Of a DNA stretch of 64,000 nt, positions 1-7,663 are shown piece by piece (the stretch's first letter is position 1; every line of letters starts with the position of its first letter). Source of the stretch: Hyphomicrobiales bacterium (lineage in GTDB: Bacteria > Pseudomonadota > Alphaproteobacteria > Rhizobiales > Rhizobiaceae); contig UCMS01000008.1 in NCBI GenBank assembly GCA_900473805.1, positions 327,775 to 391,774 on the forward strand. Direction: 5' to 3'. The translations under genes and the position numbers were made by a program. The notes beneath the pieces were generated by a model. It was not told the origin of the DNA. It worked only from the letters and a program-made list of their open reading frames with translations, and did no database searches.

Positions 1-1192
1 CGCCATTCACCTCATCGACAAACGCACCACGGCCAAGCGTTCCTACCGCAGCGCCCAAGGCAAAGCCTGTCAGCGCGTTCATAGCGATGTCGTCGGCGCC
101 GAAGTTGGGGTCTACCTGGGCCTGGATTGCCGAAGAGACAGCCGTGTCGCCGAGCGCAATGATCCCGCTTTCGGCCATGCGTGTGGCCAGCCCTGCGGCA
201 GTGGAGGCGCGCAGTGCATTGGAGGTCATGACTGTCGCCTTCCCGAAGACGCCACCGGCCATCAAGGAGATGGGATCGGAGAGGTTCAATGCGAGGCTGG
301 CGGGCAGGGCCGTGTAGGAGTTGGCGAAGGTCTCGCCATCCCGGCGGTACTGGTCGAGCTGCATCCGAAGGCGTTCGGCGTGCTGCTGGGACCGGGCGGT
401 CTGGAGCATGTACTCGGTCTCGTCAGGGTTCAGACCTGAGAGGAGCGTGCCGTACTTCTGCTCGCCCGGCTCATTGACCCATCCCATGTCGACCGGCTCT
501 TCCAGGTTCGACAGCCATGTGCCGTACTGGCCAAGAGGCGTCGAGTTACCGGCCGCATTGCCAACGTCAGCCCAAGAAGGCGTGAAGCTTGGCTGTGAGG
601 CTGCTGCGGGCGGTCCCATGGTCTGCGTCCAGTCGGCGTTATCCGGGACTGTCGGCGAGGTCATGAGAGGGTCTGGGGCAGGGCCGGTCCCCTGGGCGAC
701 AGCACCGCCGAGAGCGGCTTCCTGTTCGACCGTAACATTACCCTGACCGGCGCTTTCATACGCTTCACGAAGCCACTGCGCAGCGTTCGCGCCGTTCCCT
801 CCAGCGCCCCAGACTCCGGGTGTGCCAAAGCCAACGTGCATTGAGCCGGGCTGCATGTATCCGTCACCAGCACCGAAGCCGGTCAGTCCATTCGCCTTGC
901 CGCGCCTCACGATCTCCTGAAAGATCGGCACGTCCTGCGGGTTCGACCAGTCAAGCTTCCGGCCATTGCGATAGAAGAACACGTCAGCCGCGTCTCCGTG
1001 GTCATGCCGCACCGATCCGGTACGCTGGCCTTCACCACGGGCCGCTTCTTCCTTCGTCACCTGTCCGCCTGAGAAGACTTCAGCGGTGACGCCCAGGTCC
1101 TGGAGGAAGGCAAGCGACTGCTGGAGCCGTGGGCTGGGCGGGAGGTTCCGCTTTGCGTTCTTGTTGTTCAAAATCAGGTATTCGTTCGACAT
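1..1192 (-). CDS. Phage-type protein with N-terminal M15-like peptidase domain (partial, runs off window)
   Basis: An open frame starts at the ATG at 1192, behind a GGAG box nine bases upstream, and continues without a stop through base 1, so only the first 397 residues are present. Residues about 40-125 contain the pattern H63-x-x-G-x-A-x-D70 and a later H119 in a MHVGFG context. This matches the zinc ligands of M15/hedgehog-type D-Ala-D-Ala peptidases, which phages use to open peptidoglycan. The rest is Gly/Ala/Pro-rich and then alpha-helical, with small hydrophobic stretches near residues 285-380, as in large internal virion or tail proteins. It is the last visible gene of a leftward phage set. 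A peptidoglycan-cutting ejection or tail-associated protein is my inference; only the peptidase motif is seen directly. Confidence 0.6.
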   Translation of the reverse strand, partial: MSNEYLILNNKNAKRNLPPSPRLQQSLAFLQDLGVTAEVFSGGQVTKEEAARGEGQRTGSVRHDHGDAADVFFYRNGRKLDWSNPQDVPIFQEIVRRGKANGLTGFGAGDGYMQPGSMHVGFGTPGVWGAGGNGANAAQWLREAYESAGQGNVTVEQEAALGGAVAQGTGPAPDPLMTSPTVPDNADWTQTMGPPAAASQPSFTPSWADVGNAAGNSTPLGQYGTWLSNLEEPVDMGWVNEPGEQKYGTLLSGLNPDETEYMLQTARSQQHAERLRMQLDQYRRDGETFANSYTALPASLALNLSDPISLMAGGVFGKATVMTSNALRASTAAGLATRMAESGIIALGDTAVSSAIQAQVDPNFGADDIAMNALTGFALGAAVGTLGRGAFVDEVNG

Positions 1193-1264
1193 ATCTTTGG
1201 TCTCCGAAACGAGAAAAGCCCCCGGCGGGATGCCAAGGGGCTTGGATTGGGTGCTGTTGGATGA

Positions 1265-1615
1265 TCAGGCTGCGTAGAGTTCGCGCCAAGCTGGACCTTC
1301 ACCGCGCCGGAGGTTGGCCTTGCGGAGGTCGAAGGGATTGCCGTTGTAGTATGAGATGACCTCGCCACGTCCCGCACGCATGATGCGGCGCGAAATGGGG
1401 ACAATGTTGCGGAGGTGGCTGTCGTGGCCGACCACATATTGGTTCGACCACTTGTCGGTGATGAGAGACCAGTTGAGCGATACGCCTTCTTTGACGAACC
1501 GCTCGTAATCGTCGCGATCGATCATAACTGACTGGCCAGAAGGCAGCGTTACGAAGACCGTCAGGCCGTCGTCGGAAAAGCGCACCGGGCGCTTGGTTTT
1601 GATGTTTTTGTGCAT
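1265..1615 (-). CDS. Small phage protein with degenerate HNH-like C-terminus
   Basis: This is a 116-residue basic protein. Its C-terminal part (about residues 85-107) reads YYNGNPFDLRKANLRR, closely following the NGN..DNR..NLR tail of phage HNH or AP2-HNH homing endonucleases. The His pair that normally precedes this motif is replaced by Tyr-Tyr, so nuclease activity is doubtful. The middle part (WSLITDKWSNQYVVG) could bind DNA. The ribosome site before the ATG is weak. It lies 72 bases upstream of the peptidase-domain gene and in the same direction. A domesticated or dead HNH protein is the likeliest reading; a structural role cannot be excluded. Confidence 0.55.
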   Translation of the reverse strand: MHKNIKTKRPVRFSDDGLTVFVTLPSGQSVMIDRDDYERFVKEGVSLNWSLITDKWSNQYVVGHDSHLRNIVPISRRIMRAGRGEVISYYNGNPFDLRKANLRRGEGPAWRELYAA

Positions 1616-2206
1616 GTGGCTGGTGCTTTCGTTTGGTGTTGTGGGTGATCGAGCGTCCTGCGCTCACATGTCCAGCCCATTCCCTACGCAAGCGCGACCA
1701 AGGCGCACCGGGACAAGCGCCGACTTGACCAGCCACGAACAGGCGGGCGCGTCAGGCGGTGCTATGGTGGCGTTTGGGAAAGGAAGGGCTGAACGTGTCA
1801 GGGCAGGATGAGGAAGAGCGGGGCGCGGTCCTCGAAGGTGCGCGGGTGTTGCAGCCAACCGATGGCGTGAGGTATTGGGCGCGGGGCAGTGGCCAAACCG
1901 ATGAAGCGGCAAGCAAGTATAAGTGAAGTCTGGAGAGAAGAGCTGCGGGCGCTTTCTTGGGCTGATGCCCACAGGTGGGGGTATTGGGCAGCGGGAATCT
2001 TGGTGTATAAATCCGCACAATTTGGCGAACAGATTATGTATTTCCGGCCGCGTTAACTTTACTCTTTCGCCAAACTCCATGACAGGCCGCGACTTTAACG
2101 AATTTAGACGTTCTTCAAATTGAACTGTTCTAGCCTCTTCTCCAGAAAGTTATCCAAGTCCCTCCCGCTATTCTTCCGGCCAAGCTTGTGGCTGGGCTAG
2201 GCGCGA
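1616..2206. other. Gene-poor stretch in the phage region
   Basis: I see no convincing gene in these 591 bases. The open frames on both strands have no usable ribosome site and an unnatural Pro/Arg/Leu composition. The part around 2020-2150 is AT-rich compared with the surroundings and could hold a promoter for the leftward gene at 1615, but no clear -35/-10 pair stands out. Confidence 0.5.
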
Positions 2207-2497
2207 TCATCGCCAACACTCCAATGGCGAGTGGGATTGATCCTGCATCTCTTCGATGGACATCTCGCCGGTCTTCAACTTCTCCTCCCCGACGAGACAG
2301 CCTTTAATCTGGTTAAGTGCTGTCTCGTCGGGGAGAAGGTCGCGGGCAAGAAGCGTGACGTTTGGCGCTTTGCTGCGTGTGCCGAGGTAAACGTTAAGCG
2401 TCTTGCACAGGTCCAGCGCGACGAACCACGGCTGACCGTCGACCTCGACCACGCGCACTGAGTTGTCCAGATATGCAAATGTGGTGAGCATGTTCAT
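2207..2497 (-). CDS. BRO-N domain (prophage antirepressor-like) protein, short
   Basis: This 96-residue protein begins with MNMLTTFAYLDNSVRVVEV and continues DGQPWFVALDLCKTLNV, the classic start of the BRO-N DNA-binding domain of phage antirepressors. The ATG overlaps the stop of the upstream Rha-type gene as ATGA, so the two are translationally coupled; a longer frame reaching back to 2686 lies over that gene and is not used. The protein stops right after the domain where antirepressors usually carry a second C-terminal domain, so it is either a stand-alone BRO-N protein or truncated. A perfect 17-base inverted repeat (2285-2301 and 2319-2335) lies inside the reading frame in its last third. 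Confidence 0.65.
   Translation of the reverse strand: MNMLTTFAYLDNSVRVVEVDGQPWFVALDLCKTLNVYLGTRSKAPNVTLLARDLLPDETALNQIKGCLVGEEKLKTGEMSIEEMQDQSHSPLECWR
2285..2335. repeat. 17-bp perfect inverted repeat inside the BRO-N gene
   Basis: The arms CTCCCCGACGAGACAGC (2285-2301) and its exact reverse complement (2319-2335) flank a 17-base loop. In the leftward mRNA this forms a very stable hairpin about 130 bases before the stop codon. No T-run follows, so it does not look like a simple intrinsic terminator. Confidence 0.85.
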
Positions 2498-2904
2498 TCG
2501 AGGTCGATCCCTTCTTCGTCGGAAACCTTCTGCTTCCATTCCAGGACATGAACCCAATTCAGACCCTTCTTTACGGTGTGACGGATTGCAGAAGACCAAT
2601 GGGGCTGGGGATTGAATTGCAACGCCTTCTTGCCGGTGAAGCCCATGGCCAGAAGTGTGAAGCCGTCGCGGGTCATCTCGTAACATGCGTAGTCACGTAG
2701 ACCGTAACCAACACGCTGCTTGTAGGTGGTAGGCACGAACCATACGCCTGACTTTTCAGGTGTAAGCTCGCGCACCAACTCGGCAATGGACTGCATCACG
2801 TTGTCATGGCGCTTCCCGAAGAAGTCCGCAACATCCTTGCTCGTAGCCACGGCGCGGCCGTCCTTAAGAGAGACGACCGGATTGGTGGGTGCTGTCTGGG
2901 TCAT
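2494..2904 (-). CDS. Rha family phage regulatory protein
   Basis: This is a 136-residue protein. Residues about 12-40 (VVSLKDGRAVATSKDVADFFGKRHDN, in part) and residues 78-97 (YEMTRDGFTLLAMGFTGKKA) match the Rha (pRha) family of phage regulators that control lysogeny or lytic functions in lambdoid and rhizobial prophages. After the LLAMGFTGKKALQF motif the usual K..YI..FN.ME ending is replaced by an unrelated tail, suggesting recombination or an old frameshift at the 3' end. Its stop overlaps the start of the BRO-N gene by four bases, so the two regulatory domains are made together. Confidence 0.75.
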   Translation of the reverse strand: MTQTAPTNPVVSLKDGRAVATSKDVADFFGKRHDNVMQSIAELVRELTPEKSGVWFVPTTYKQRVGYGLRDYACYEMTRDGFTLLAMGFTGKKALQFNPQPHWSSAIRHTVKKGLNWVHVLEWKQKVSDEEGIDLE

Positions 2905-2988
2905 GCGTCGCGATAGATGTGCTCAAATTTGAGCGTATCTCACGTGCTATTCAACGATGTCGGGACGTCTCCCCAATTTTGGGAACAC

Positions 2989-3561
2989 TTACCGCCACGC
3001 CTTCCGCTTGACCTCGACCACCTCCCAAAGCGCTCCCCTCTTAGTGGGATTGGCGACCGGGACAATCTTGGTGCGGGTCGTGACGTGTTCCGTAAGCAAG
3101 GCTATCGGGCAGCGGTCGGACTGGCCTCTCCTCCGCACTGGTCGCCATCCTACCGCACCGCCTTCGGCCATGACCTCCAGCAACTGAAAGACCGCCGCCA
3201 CCGCATCGGGTCGCTTGGCCAGATGGTCGGCAATCATGGTCTCAGTCAGTGCTGAGGCTGGGCTGTCGGCCCCTGCTTCGGTGATGAACTCCAGGGCTGT
3301 CGCGTAGTGGGCCGGGCCGCATCGCTTGGAGTGCCAGCCTCCAGGCCGGTTCCAGGCGATGGGGAGGAAGGCGGCAAGCGTGCCTTTGGCGGGCTGAGAG
3401 GATGGCCATGGGCGATTGGCACGGCGGGCCGCGATCATATCGGCCTCCAGGGCGCGGGCGTCGTCGCGGGTCTGGGCAACGCCTATCAGCGGGACCGGGC
3501 GACCTCCACCGAAGCCCTTGATGGTCACGACGTATCGCCGGTCAACACATTGGATTGCCAT
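2989..3561 (-). CDS. Phage protein resembling an integrase N-terminal/core-binding region
   Basis: This is a 190-residue basic protein. The N-terminus (VDRRYVVTIKGFGGGRPV...ALEADMIAARR) resembles the arm-binding start of tyrosine recombinases. Residues about 60-140 (GTLAAFLPIAW...HYATALEFITEAGAD..ALTETMIADHL) resemble the helical core-binding domain. No catalytic R..H-x-x-R..Y domain follows; the protein ends with a short basic tail. It may therefore be a domain-only relic or an unrelated phage protein. A GAAAGG box precedes the ATG. It is the third gene of the leftward set. Confidence 0.5.
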   Translation of the reverse strand: MAIQCVDRRYVVTIKGFGGGRPVPLIGVAQTRDDARALEADMIAARRANRPWPSSQPAKGTLAAFLPIAWNRPGGWHSKRCGPAHYATALEFITEAGADSPASALTETMIADHLAKRPDAVAAVFQLLEVMAEGGAVGWRPVRRRGQSDRCPIALLTEHVTTRTKIVPVANPTKRGALWEVVEVKRKAWR

Positions 3562-3629
3562 GGGAATAGCCTTTCGAATGGCATGAAGACCAAAGGGGCG
3601 TCGTTAGGTCTCACATGCAGGGCGGCGAT

Positions 3630-3977
3630 CTAGGCCCGACCGGACAGAATGGCGTCCAGATAACGATAGACCTGCACGCCCTTGTCGGTGAGCATAGGGA
3701 TGCGCTTGCGGTGATCGTCCAGGGCGCTCCGGGTCGTGACAAGATCAAGCGGCGCGTGGCCTTTCGGCACGTTCCACTTCGACAGGTCTTGAATGTGGCG
3801 GGAAGCGGTGGCCGGTGGAACCCCTAGAAGCTCAGCCATTTCCATCACGCCCCATTCGCGCCGCTCCAGGTCGTTGCGGGCGACTTCGAAGAACCGCATA
3901 TGTTGGATCGGGAAGGATCTCCAATGGGACTGGAACACTTCCAGCCCCCTGACCATTTTCGCGCAGCCTTTGGACAT
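3630..3977 (-). CDS. MarR-like winged-helix DNA-binding protein
   Basis: This is a 115-residue protein. Residues about 40-75 (EWGVMEMAELLGVPPATASRHIQDL) form a clear helix-turn-helix, followed by a beta-wing-like segment with TDKG at about residue 97, a pattern seen in MarR-type repressors. A CAGGAG box lies eight bases before the ATG. It sits near the head of the leftward phage set, just after a 40-aa gene, which suits a phage-encoded transcriptional regulator. No ligand site can be recognised. Confidence 0.65.
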   Translation of the reverse strand: MSKGCAKMVRGLEVFQSHWRSFPIQHMRFFEVARNDLERREWGVMEMAELLGVPPATASRHIQDLSKWNVPKGHAPLDLVTTRSALDDHRKRIPMLTDKGVQVYRYLDAILSGRA

Positions 3978-4010
3978 GCGTTAGGCTCCTGCTTGTTGCG
4001 GTGCGCCGGG

Positions 4011-4133
4011 TTAGCGGCTGAAGATCGGACGGGCGCCGAACTCCCAATACATTTCACGGGTCTTGATCCTGGAGAATAAGTACAGACCAGTCAGTGTAAA
4101 TTCGAATTTTCTGGTCTCAATCGATATGCGCAT
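4011..4133 (-). CDS. 40-residue phage small protein
   Basis: A short frame encodes 40 residues beginning MRISIETRKFEFTLTG. It has a strong AGGAG box ten bases before its ATG and is followed at 33 bases by the MarR-like gene, so it is probably the first gene of the leftward phage operon. The sequence is mixed basic/aromatic without a transmembrane segment. I do not recognise its family. Confidence 0.55.
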   Translation of the reverse strand: MRISIETRKFEFTLTGLYLFSRIKTREMYWEFGARPIFSR

Positions 4134-4420
4134 GTGGTTTCGTCTCCTCTTAGGCTAGCTGAATGCATTGCCGACAGAAAGCAGAGAGCATATCTCCTGC
4201 AGTTCCGTCAATCGTCTCCAGATTAACAATAAGAATTTTGAGATTTGCAGTGTCAAATATGCAAGCGATACTTTCATATCGGAATTTGATATTGATATTG
4301 ACACGCCATCTATTTTACTGGCTTGTAGTGAGGCCCGGAGGCGAGGTGCTTACCCATGAATTCTAGCGTCTTGCCGCTGTCGCATTGATGTTCCAACATG
4401 GCCTGATCAAGGAGGCAGCT
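4134..4420. promoter_or_regulatory. AT-rich divergent intergenic region of the phage module
   Basis: This 287-base gap separates the leftward phage operon (first ATG at 4133) from the rightward 73-aa gene at 4421. It is far richer in A and T than its surroundings, especially 4190-4320, as expected for the control region of a lysogeny module. No repeat or exact promoter pair could be assigned with confidence. Confidence 0.4.
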
Positions 4421-4642
4421 ATGTCAGAAGAAAGCAAAGACCCGGCTGAACGTGTCCTGATCGCCCGTGCCGTGCGAAAGGTGCGGAAGGCTCACGGCTC
4501 ATGGATGGCCAGAGACCCGAACACACGCGAACTCATTGTCGAGGCGGTTCAGAGCGGCATTGATCAGGAAGACGAATTGGTAGAGCTGGTCGAGATCGCG
4601 GAAGGCAAGCGCTACGACAAGACCACGGCGACGTTCCAATAG
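4421..4642 (+). CDS. Hypothetical 73-aa acidic protein
   Basis: The start at 4421 is fixed by an AAGGAGG box five bases upstream; an upstream in-frame ATG has no such signal. The product is helical and charged (MSEESKDPAERVLIARAVRK, later DQEDELVELVEIAEGKRYDK), without a known domain or membrane segment. It is the only rightward gene between the leftward phage operon and the recombinase. The family is unknown. Its size and position would suit a small phage regulator or antitoxin-like protein, but nothing in the sequence proves this. Confidence 0.6.
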   Translation: MSEESKDPAERVLIARAVRKVRKAHGSWMARDPNTRELIVEAVQSGIDQEDELVELVEIAEGKRYDKTTATFQ

Positions 4643-4738
4643 ACCCGGACGGCTGGGCCTGGGTAATGGCGTTAGGCGGTGCGGTCGGCTGGGCTTCGGT
4701 CGAAATAAGAACAGATAGGCGCACGGAAGAACAGTCTA

Positions 4739-4756
4739 GTTATGTAATAACATAAC
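4739..4756. repeat. 18-bp inverted repeat between the 73-aa gene and the recombinase
   Basis: Arms GTTATGT (4739-4745) and ACATAAC (4750-4756) flank the loop AATA. The repeat lies in the convergent gap between the stop of the 73-aa gene (4642) and the stop of the recombinase (4780). It could be a weak terminator or a protein-binding site. Confidence 0.5.
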
Positions 4757-4779
4757 CGAAAAAGGGTAACGAAAGGGCC

Positions 4780-5340
4780 TCAGCCCTCCCGCAAGACCCG
4801 GAAGACGCTGGAGCGACCAATCCCCAACTCTGCGGCAATCGCGTCGGCGGTCTTTCCGTCAGCCTTCAGGCGCCTGATATCGTCAACCTTTCGCCGTGCG
4901 GTCGGTGCGCGTCCTTGATATTTGCCTTCCGCCTTTGCTTTGGCGATCCCTTCCCGCTGGCGTTCAAGCATCAGGTCCCGTTCGAACTCTGCGATAGACC
5001 CAAGCATGTTGAGCATGAGCTTGCCGGTCGGGGTCGAGGTGTCGAGGTTCAGGGCCAAGACCTTCAGGCTCACGCCCTTCTTGGTCAGCTTGCCCATGAT
5101 CTCCATCAGGTTCGCCATGGAGCGGGCCAGACGGTCGAGCTTCGTCACGACCAGAATGTCACCCTCTCGCACGTATTCTAGGACGCGCTCCAGTTCCGGG
5201 CGCTTGGTGTCGACCGACGAGACTTGCTCTTGGAAGACCTTGGAACATCCGGCTTCCGTCAGGTCGCGAAGCTGAGCGTCAAGCCCGGCGATCTGGTCGA
5301 GGGTCGAGGTGCGGGCATATCCTACGAGGGCGGCGGTCAT
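4780..5340 (-). CDS. Serine recombinase (resolvase/invertase family)
   Basis: This 186-residue site-specific DNA recombinase has a typical length for small resolvases and invertases. The N-terminal catalytic domain starts VGYARTSTLDQ with the nucleophile Ser12. TKLDRLARS (66-74) and the LDTSTPTGKLMLNMLGSIAEFERDL region (in part) are the other conserved active-site blocks. The C-terminus (about 150-183, DGKTADAIAAELGIGRSSVF) is a Hin-like helix-turn-helix. It appears intact. Upstream of its start lie nested inverted repeats and three copies of CAGTGCCA, probably its own crossover site or operator. It belongs to the mobile region and could resolve or invert a segment of it. Confidence 0.95.
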   Translation of the reverse strand: MTAALVGYARTSTLDQIAGLDAQLRDLTEAGCSKVFQEQVSSVDTKRPELERVLEYVREGDILVVTKLDRLARSMANLMEIMGKLTKKGVSLKVLALNLDTSTPTGKLMLNMLGSIAEFERDLMLERQREGIAKAKAEGKYQGRAPTARRKVDDIRRLKADGKTADAIAAELGIGRSSVFRVLREG

Positions 5341-5356
5341 TTGTCTGGTCTCCAGT

Positions 5357-5475
5357 CAGTGCCATTGAAGTCTTAGACTGAATGATCCTGATCGTCCCAA
5401 AAGTCAATACCCATTTCTGTGGCACTGCTTTTGGCTAGCCTGAGACAGTGCCACACGGGCAGGGTCTTTTGGGAC
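5357..5475. repeat. Nested inverted repeats next to the recombinase gene (possible res site/operator)
   Basis: The outer pair is GTCCCAAAAG (5394-5403) and CTTTTGGGAC (5466-5475). The inner pair is TGTGGCACTG (5418-5427) and CAGTGCCACA (5446-5455). A third copy of the half-site CAGTGCCA lies at 5357-5364, only 17 bases from the recombinase start codon. Multiple inverted half-sites of this kind directly upstream of a resolvase gene are the layout of res sites, which also act as the operator of the gene. Confidence 0.65.
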
Positions 5476-5547
5476 TGGCTGGCTGGATTGAAGAGCAAGG
5501 GCAATCGATGTCAGATGAGGGGCGAATGATAGCGAAGGGACGACCTG

Positions 5548-5811
5548 ATGAAGTGGCAAGACCTCACCGATGAACAGCTTTTCGAAACAGGCGGCGAACA
5601 GCCGGGATCGCAGCGCTCCTATGAGAGGGACGTTGAGGTCAAGCGGCGCACTTACCTGATGGAGAAGCGCACGTCGGAAGCACAGATAGAAGCGGCAAGG
5701 TCACAAAAGCTTGCGGCGGATGCCACTGTCGAGACGGCGCGCTGGACAAAGTATTCAGCAATCACGGTAGGCGTGTCGGTCGTTGTCGCAGTCGTTGGCG
5801 TTCTTTTATGA
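5548..5811 (+). CDS. Small protein with C-terminal membrane anchor
   Basis: This 87-residue protein is hydrophilic and helical over residues 1-66 (many Glu, Gln, Arg, possible coiled coil at 35-65), followed by one transmembrane helix (about 68-87, ITVGVSVVVAVVGVLL) at the very end. An AAGGG box lies nine bases before the ATG. This architecture (coiled-coil segment plus tail anchor) recurs in small accessory proteins of mobile elements, but I do not recognise a family. Confidence 0.6.
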   Translation: MKWQDLTDEQLFETGGEQPGSQRSYERDVEVKRRTYLMEKRTSEAQIEAARSQKLAADATVETARWTKYSAITVGVSVVVAVVGVLL

Positions 5812-6006
5812 ACGGCTGAACGGTCGGGACACTGGAGCATAGCCAGCCAATGGACAGGCCGCGCGCCAAGCGAAAGACCCGTCGCCCCGTTGGGCTGAGA
5901 GGATCGCCGGGCCGGGCCACGGGGGGAACCGCGCGCGCCTGATCAGGAATAGGGTCTCGAATAAATCTCCGGCACAAAAACATCCGGACGGCCGTGGAAT
6001 GTGCGG

Positions 6007-6936
6007 CTAGCGCATCCAGTGGAAGAACACGTAAGCAACTTGGCTGCGGGCCACGAGGCAAAAGTCCCCATGAGCGAACTGCCATTCCGCACCTTCCAAA
6101 TCGTCCGAAATGTTCATCAGTTGTGCAAACTCCGCGCGACCGGCGGGTGTGTCGAGTTTGGCATCATGATCACGCAAAAGCCTCATGATATTGGTGACGT
6201 GACGGATGGTCCATAACGAAGTGCCATCAAGAGCGGTAATCCCGACGGGTACTAAGTCGCCGTTCACCGTCTCAGTCGTCATGATGCCACAGCGCAGCAT
6301 CCTCCCTATGTCCTCCTTGACGGGACCAGCGGACACCATGTCCTTCACCGCAAGGCCGTCCGCATGATGTGCTTCGGCTGCACGCTTACGCAGGGCTTCA
6401 CTATCGAAGCTCTTGTGGTCGCCGACCATGAGGAGCAAGACGCTATCTCGATAGACCTTCGCAAAAAGCAGGGCGTTCGATTGACCACGGCGCCGCCCAT
6501 CCATGACAGGCTTGAAGTGGAAATGGTGAACACCGAACATGTTGACCGCGAAATCTATTGCTCCACCGCCCCCATCTGCCCAATCCGGCCCCCTTCGACG
6601 TGGTGTCGGGCGCAGGACATATCCATGTGTCTGGACATAGTGCGAGAGATATGGCCGCAGGTCGCCGCCAGTTTTGAACACCTGCGCTAGTTCGGCCAAG
6701 CGGGCGAGCTGATCATCAGGCAGACCATGCTTCCAGAAATCGGGTGCAAACTCCACGCGGCGCGGTCGGTTTGCGATGAGCCTGTCCACCCACGTCATAT
6801 AGTGCTTGAGAACATCCGCCAGTGGCTTGCTGGCCAGCATCTCGCGCGCTTCTCTTTCATCCGGCGCACAAGGTATCGCCGCAATGAGCGCAGCCTTCAG
6901 TTGGCCCAAACGAGATGGAAGGTCCTCCGAGTTCAT
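6007..6936 (-). CDS. Unknown 309-aa accessory protein of the mobile region
   Basis: This is a soluble-looking protein without signal or membrane segments. Residues about 120-185 contain a striking cluster: WADGGGGAIDFAVNMFG, HHFHFKP, GRRRGQSNALLFAKVYRD and VGDHKSF. The conserved-looking His, Arg and Asp residues suggest an enzymatic or nucleic-acid-binding site. The second half (DIGRMLRCGIMTTETVNGDL) is beta-rich. It starts only seven bases after the stop of the upstream membrane-protein gene, so the two form one transcription unit. I do not recognise the family. The placement in a phage-derived island suggests a defence or conflict function, which is inference only. Confidence 0.75.
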   Translation of the reverse strand: MNSEDLPSRLGQLKAALIAAIPCAPDEREAREMLASKPLADVLKHYMTWVDRLIANRPRRVEFAPDFWKHGLPDDQLARLAELAQVFKTGGDLRPYLSHYVQTHGYVLRPTPRRRGPDWADGGGGAIDFAVNMFGVHHFHFKPVMDGRRRGQSNALLFAKVYRDSVLLLMVGDHKSFDSEALRKRAAEAHHADGLAVKDMVSAGPVKEDIGRMLRCGIMTTETVNGDLVPVGITALDGTSLWTIRHVTNIMRLLRDHDAKLDTPAGRAEFAQLMNISDDLEGAEWQFAHGDFCLVARSQVAYVFFHWMR

Positions 6937-6943
6937 CTAGGCG

Positions 6944-7390
6944 TTACGCGGTCCTGTAGCGCGATCCAAACACGATCATCGCATAGTGTGCCATCATCGG
7001 CCCCCAAGCTATCAGGCAGAACGTAATGAAGTCCTCGTTTGCACGGCCAAACCGGTAGAGCGTCCAGCGGCCAATATCCCGGCTGAGGTCTTCTGAGAAC
7101 CCGAAGACGATCAGCAGACACGCGAGGATGTAAACGCACGAGCCGATTGCGAACGCCACGCCTGTTGCTGAGACGATACGAAATACCGACCGGCGAGCGC
7201 TGAAGGAAAACGCGTCCAGCCGCGCCAATCCCATCACATAAATCGCGGTCAAACCGAAGATTGCAAGCGCCGCAACGATCGCCATCAGGAGGGCGGCAAG
7301 CACAGTGACCCCATCGGAATAAGCTGCTTCCAGCGCAATCTTCAAATACAAGAAAATGCCGAACGTCCAGCCAGCGAGCAGTGCAACCAT
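6944..7390 (-). CDS. Four-helix membrane protein paired with the unknown 309-aa gene
   Basis: This is a membrane protein of about 148 residues with four hydrophobic segments (roughly 1-20, 25-50, 70-100, 125-143 from the chosen start). The frame is open up to a TTG at 7495, but that start has no ribosome site. The ATG at 7390 has GGGGGA five bases upstream and is preferred; an ATG at 7402 is also possible. Its stop lies seven bases before the 309-aa gene. No homologue comes to mind. A membrane effector coupled to a soluble sensor protein is a plausible but unproven reading. Confidence 0.65.
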   Translation of the reverse strand: MVALLAGWTFGIFLYLKIALEAAYSDGVTVLAALLMAIVAALAIFGLTAIYVMGLARLDAFSFSARRSVFRIVSATGVAFAIGSCVYILACLLIVFGFSEDLSRDIGRWTLYRFGRANEDFITFCLIAWGPMMAHYAMIVFGSRYRTA

Positions 7391-7663
7391 CTTATCCCCC
7401 ATGCAAATCAGGGAGACACTAACAGCCTTTACCACCCATGCAAGAAGGTTGCCGCCACTACAAGTAACCAAACGCCTTGACAGCCGCGAATGCAATGTTG
7501 CACGAGACTGTTACACAAAACCAATTAGGCGCACATCAAAACATAAGCAAAATCAATTATTTCAGATCAAGGACCCCGCTTCCTGCAAGCGGCACCATTT
7601 CATTTAAAATCAATAACTTAGATTGCTTTCTGTACGGACGAGACACTCCGTAGGGACATTTTA

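Noticed and set aside
1664..2080. Open frame of 138 codons on the minus strand
   Set aside because: Pro/Arg/Leu-rich product without recognisable domain, no ribosome site, and a coding pattern unlike the neighbouring phage genes.
4163..4366. Overlapping rightward frames in the AT-rich gap
   Set aside because: Two frames overlap without ribosome sites, and the region fits a divergent promoter region better.
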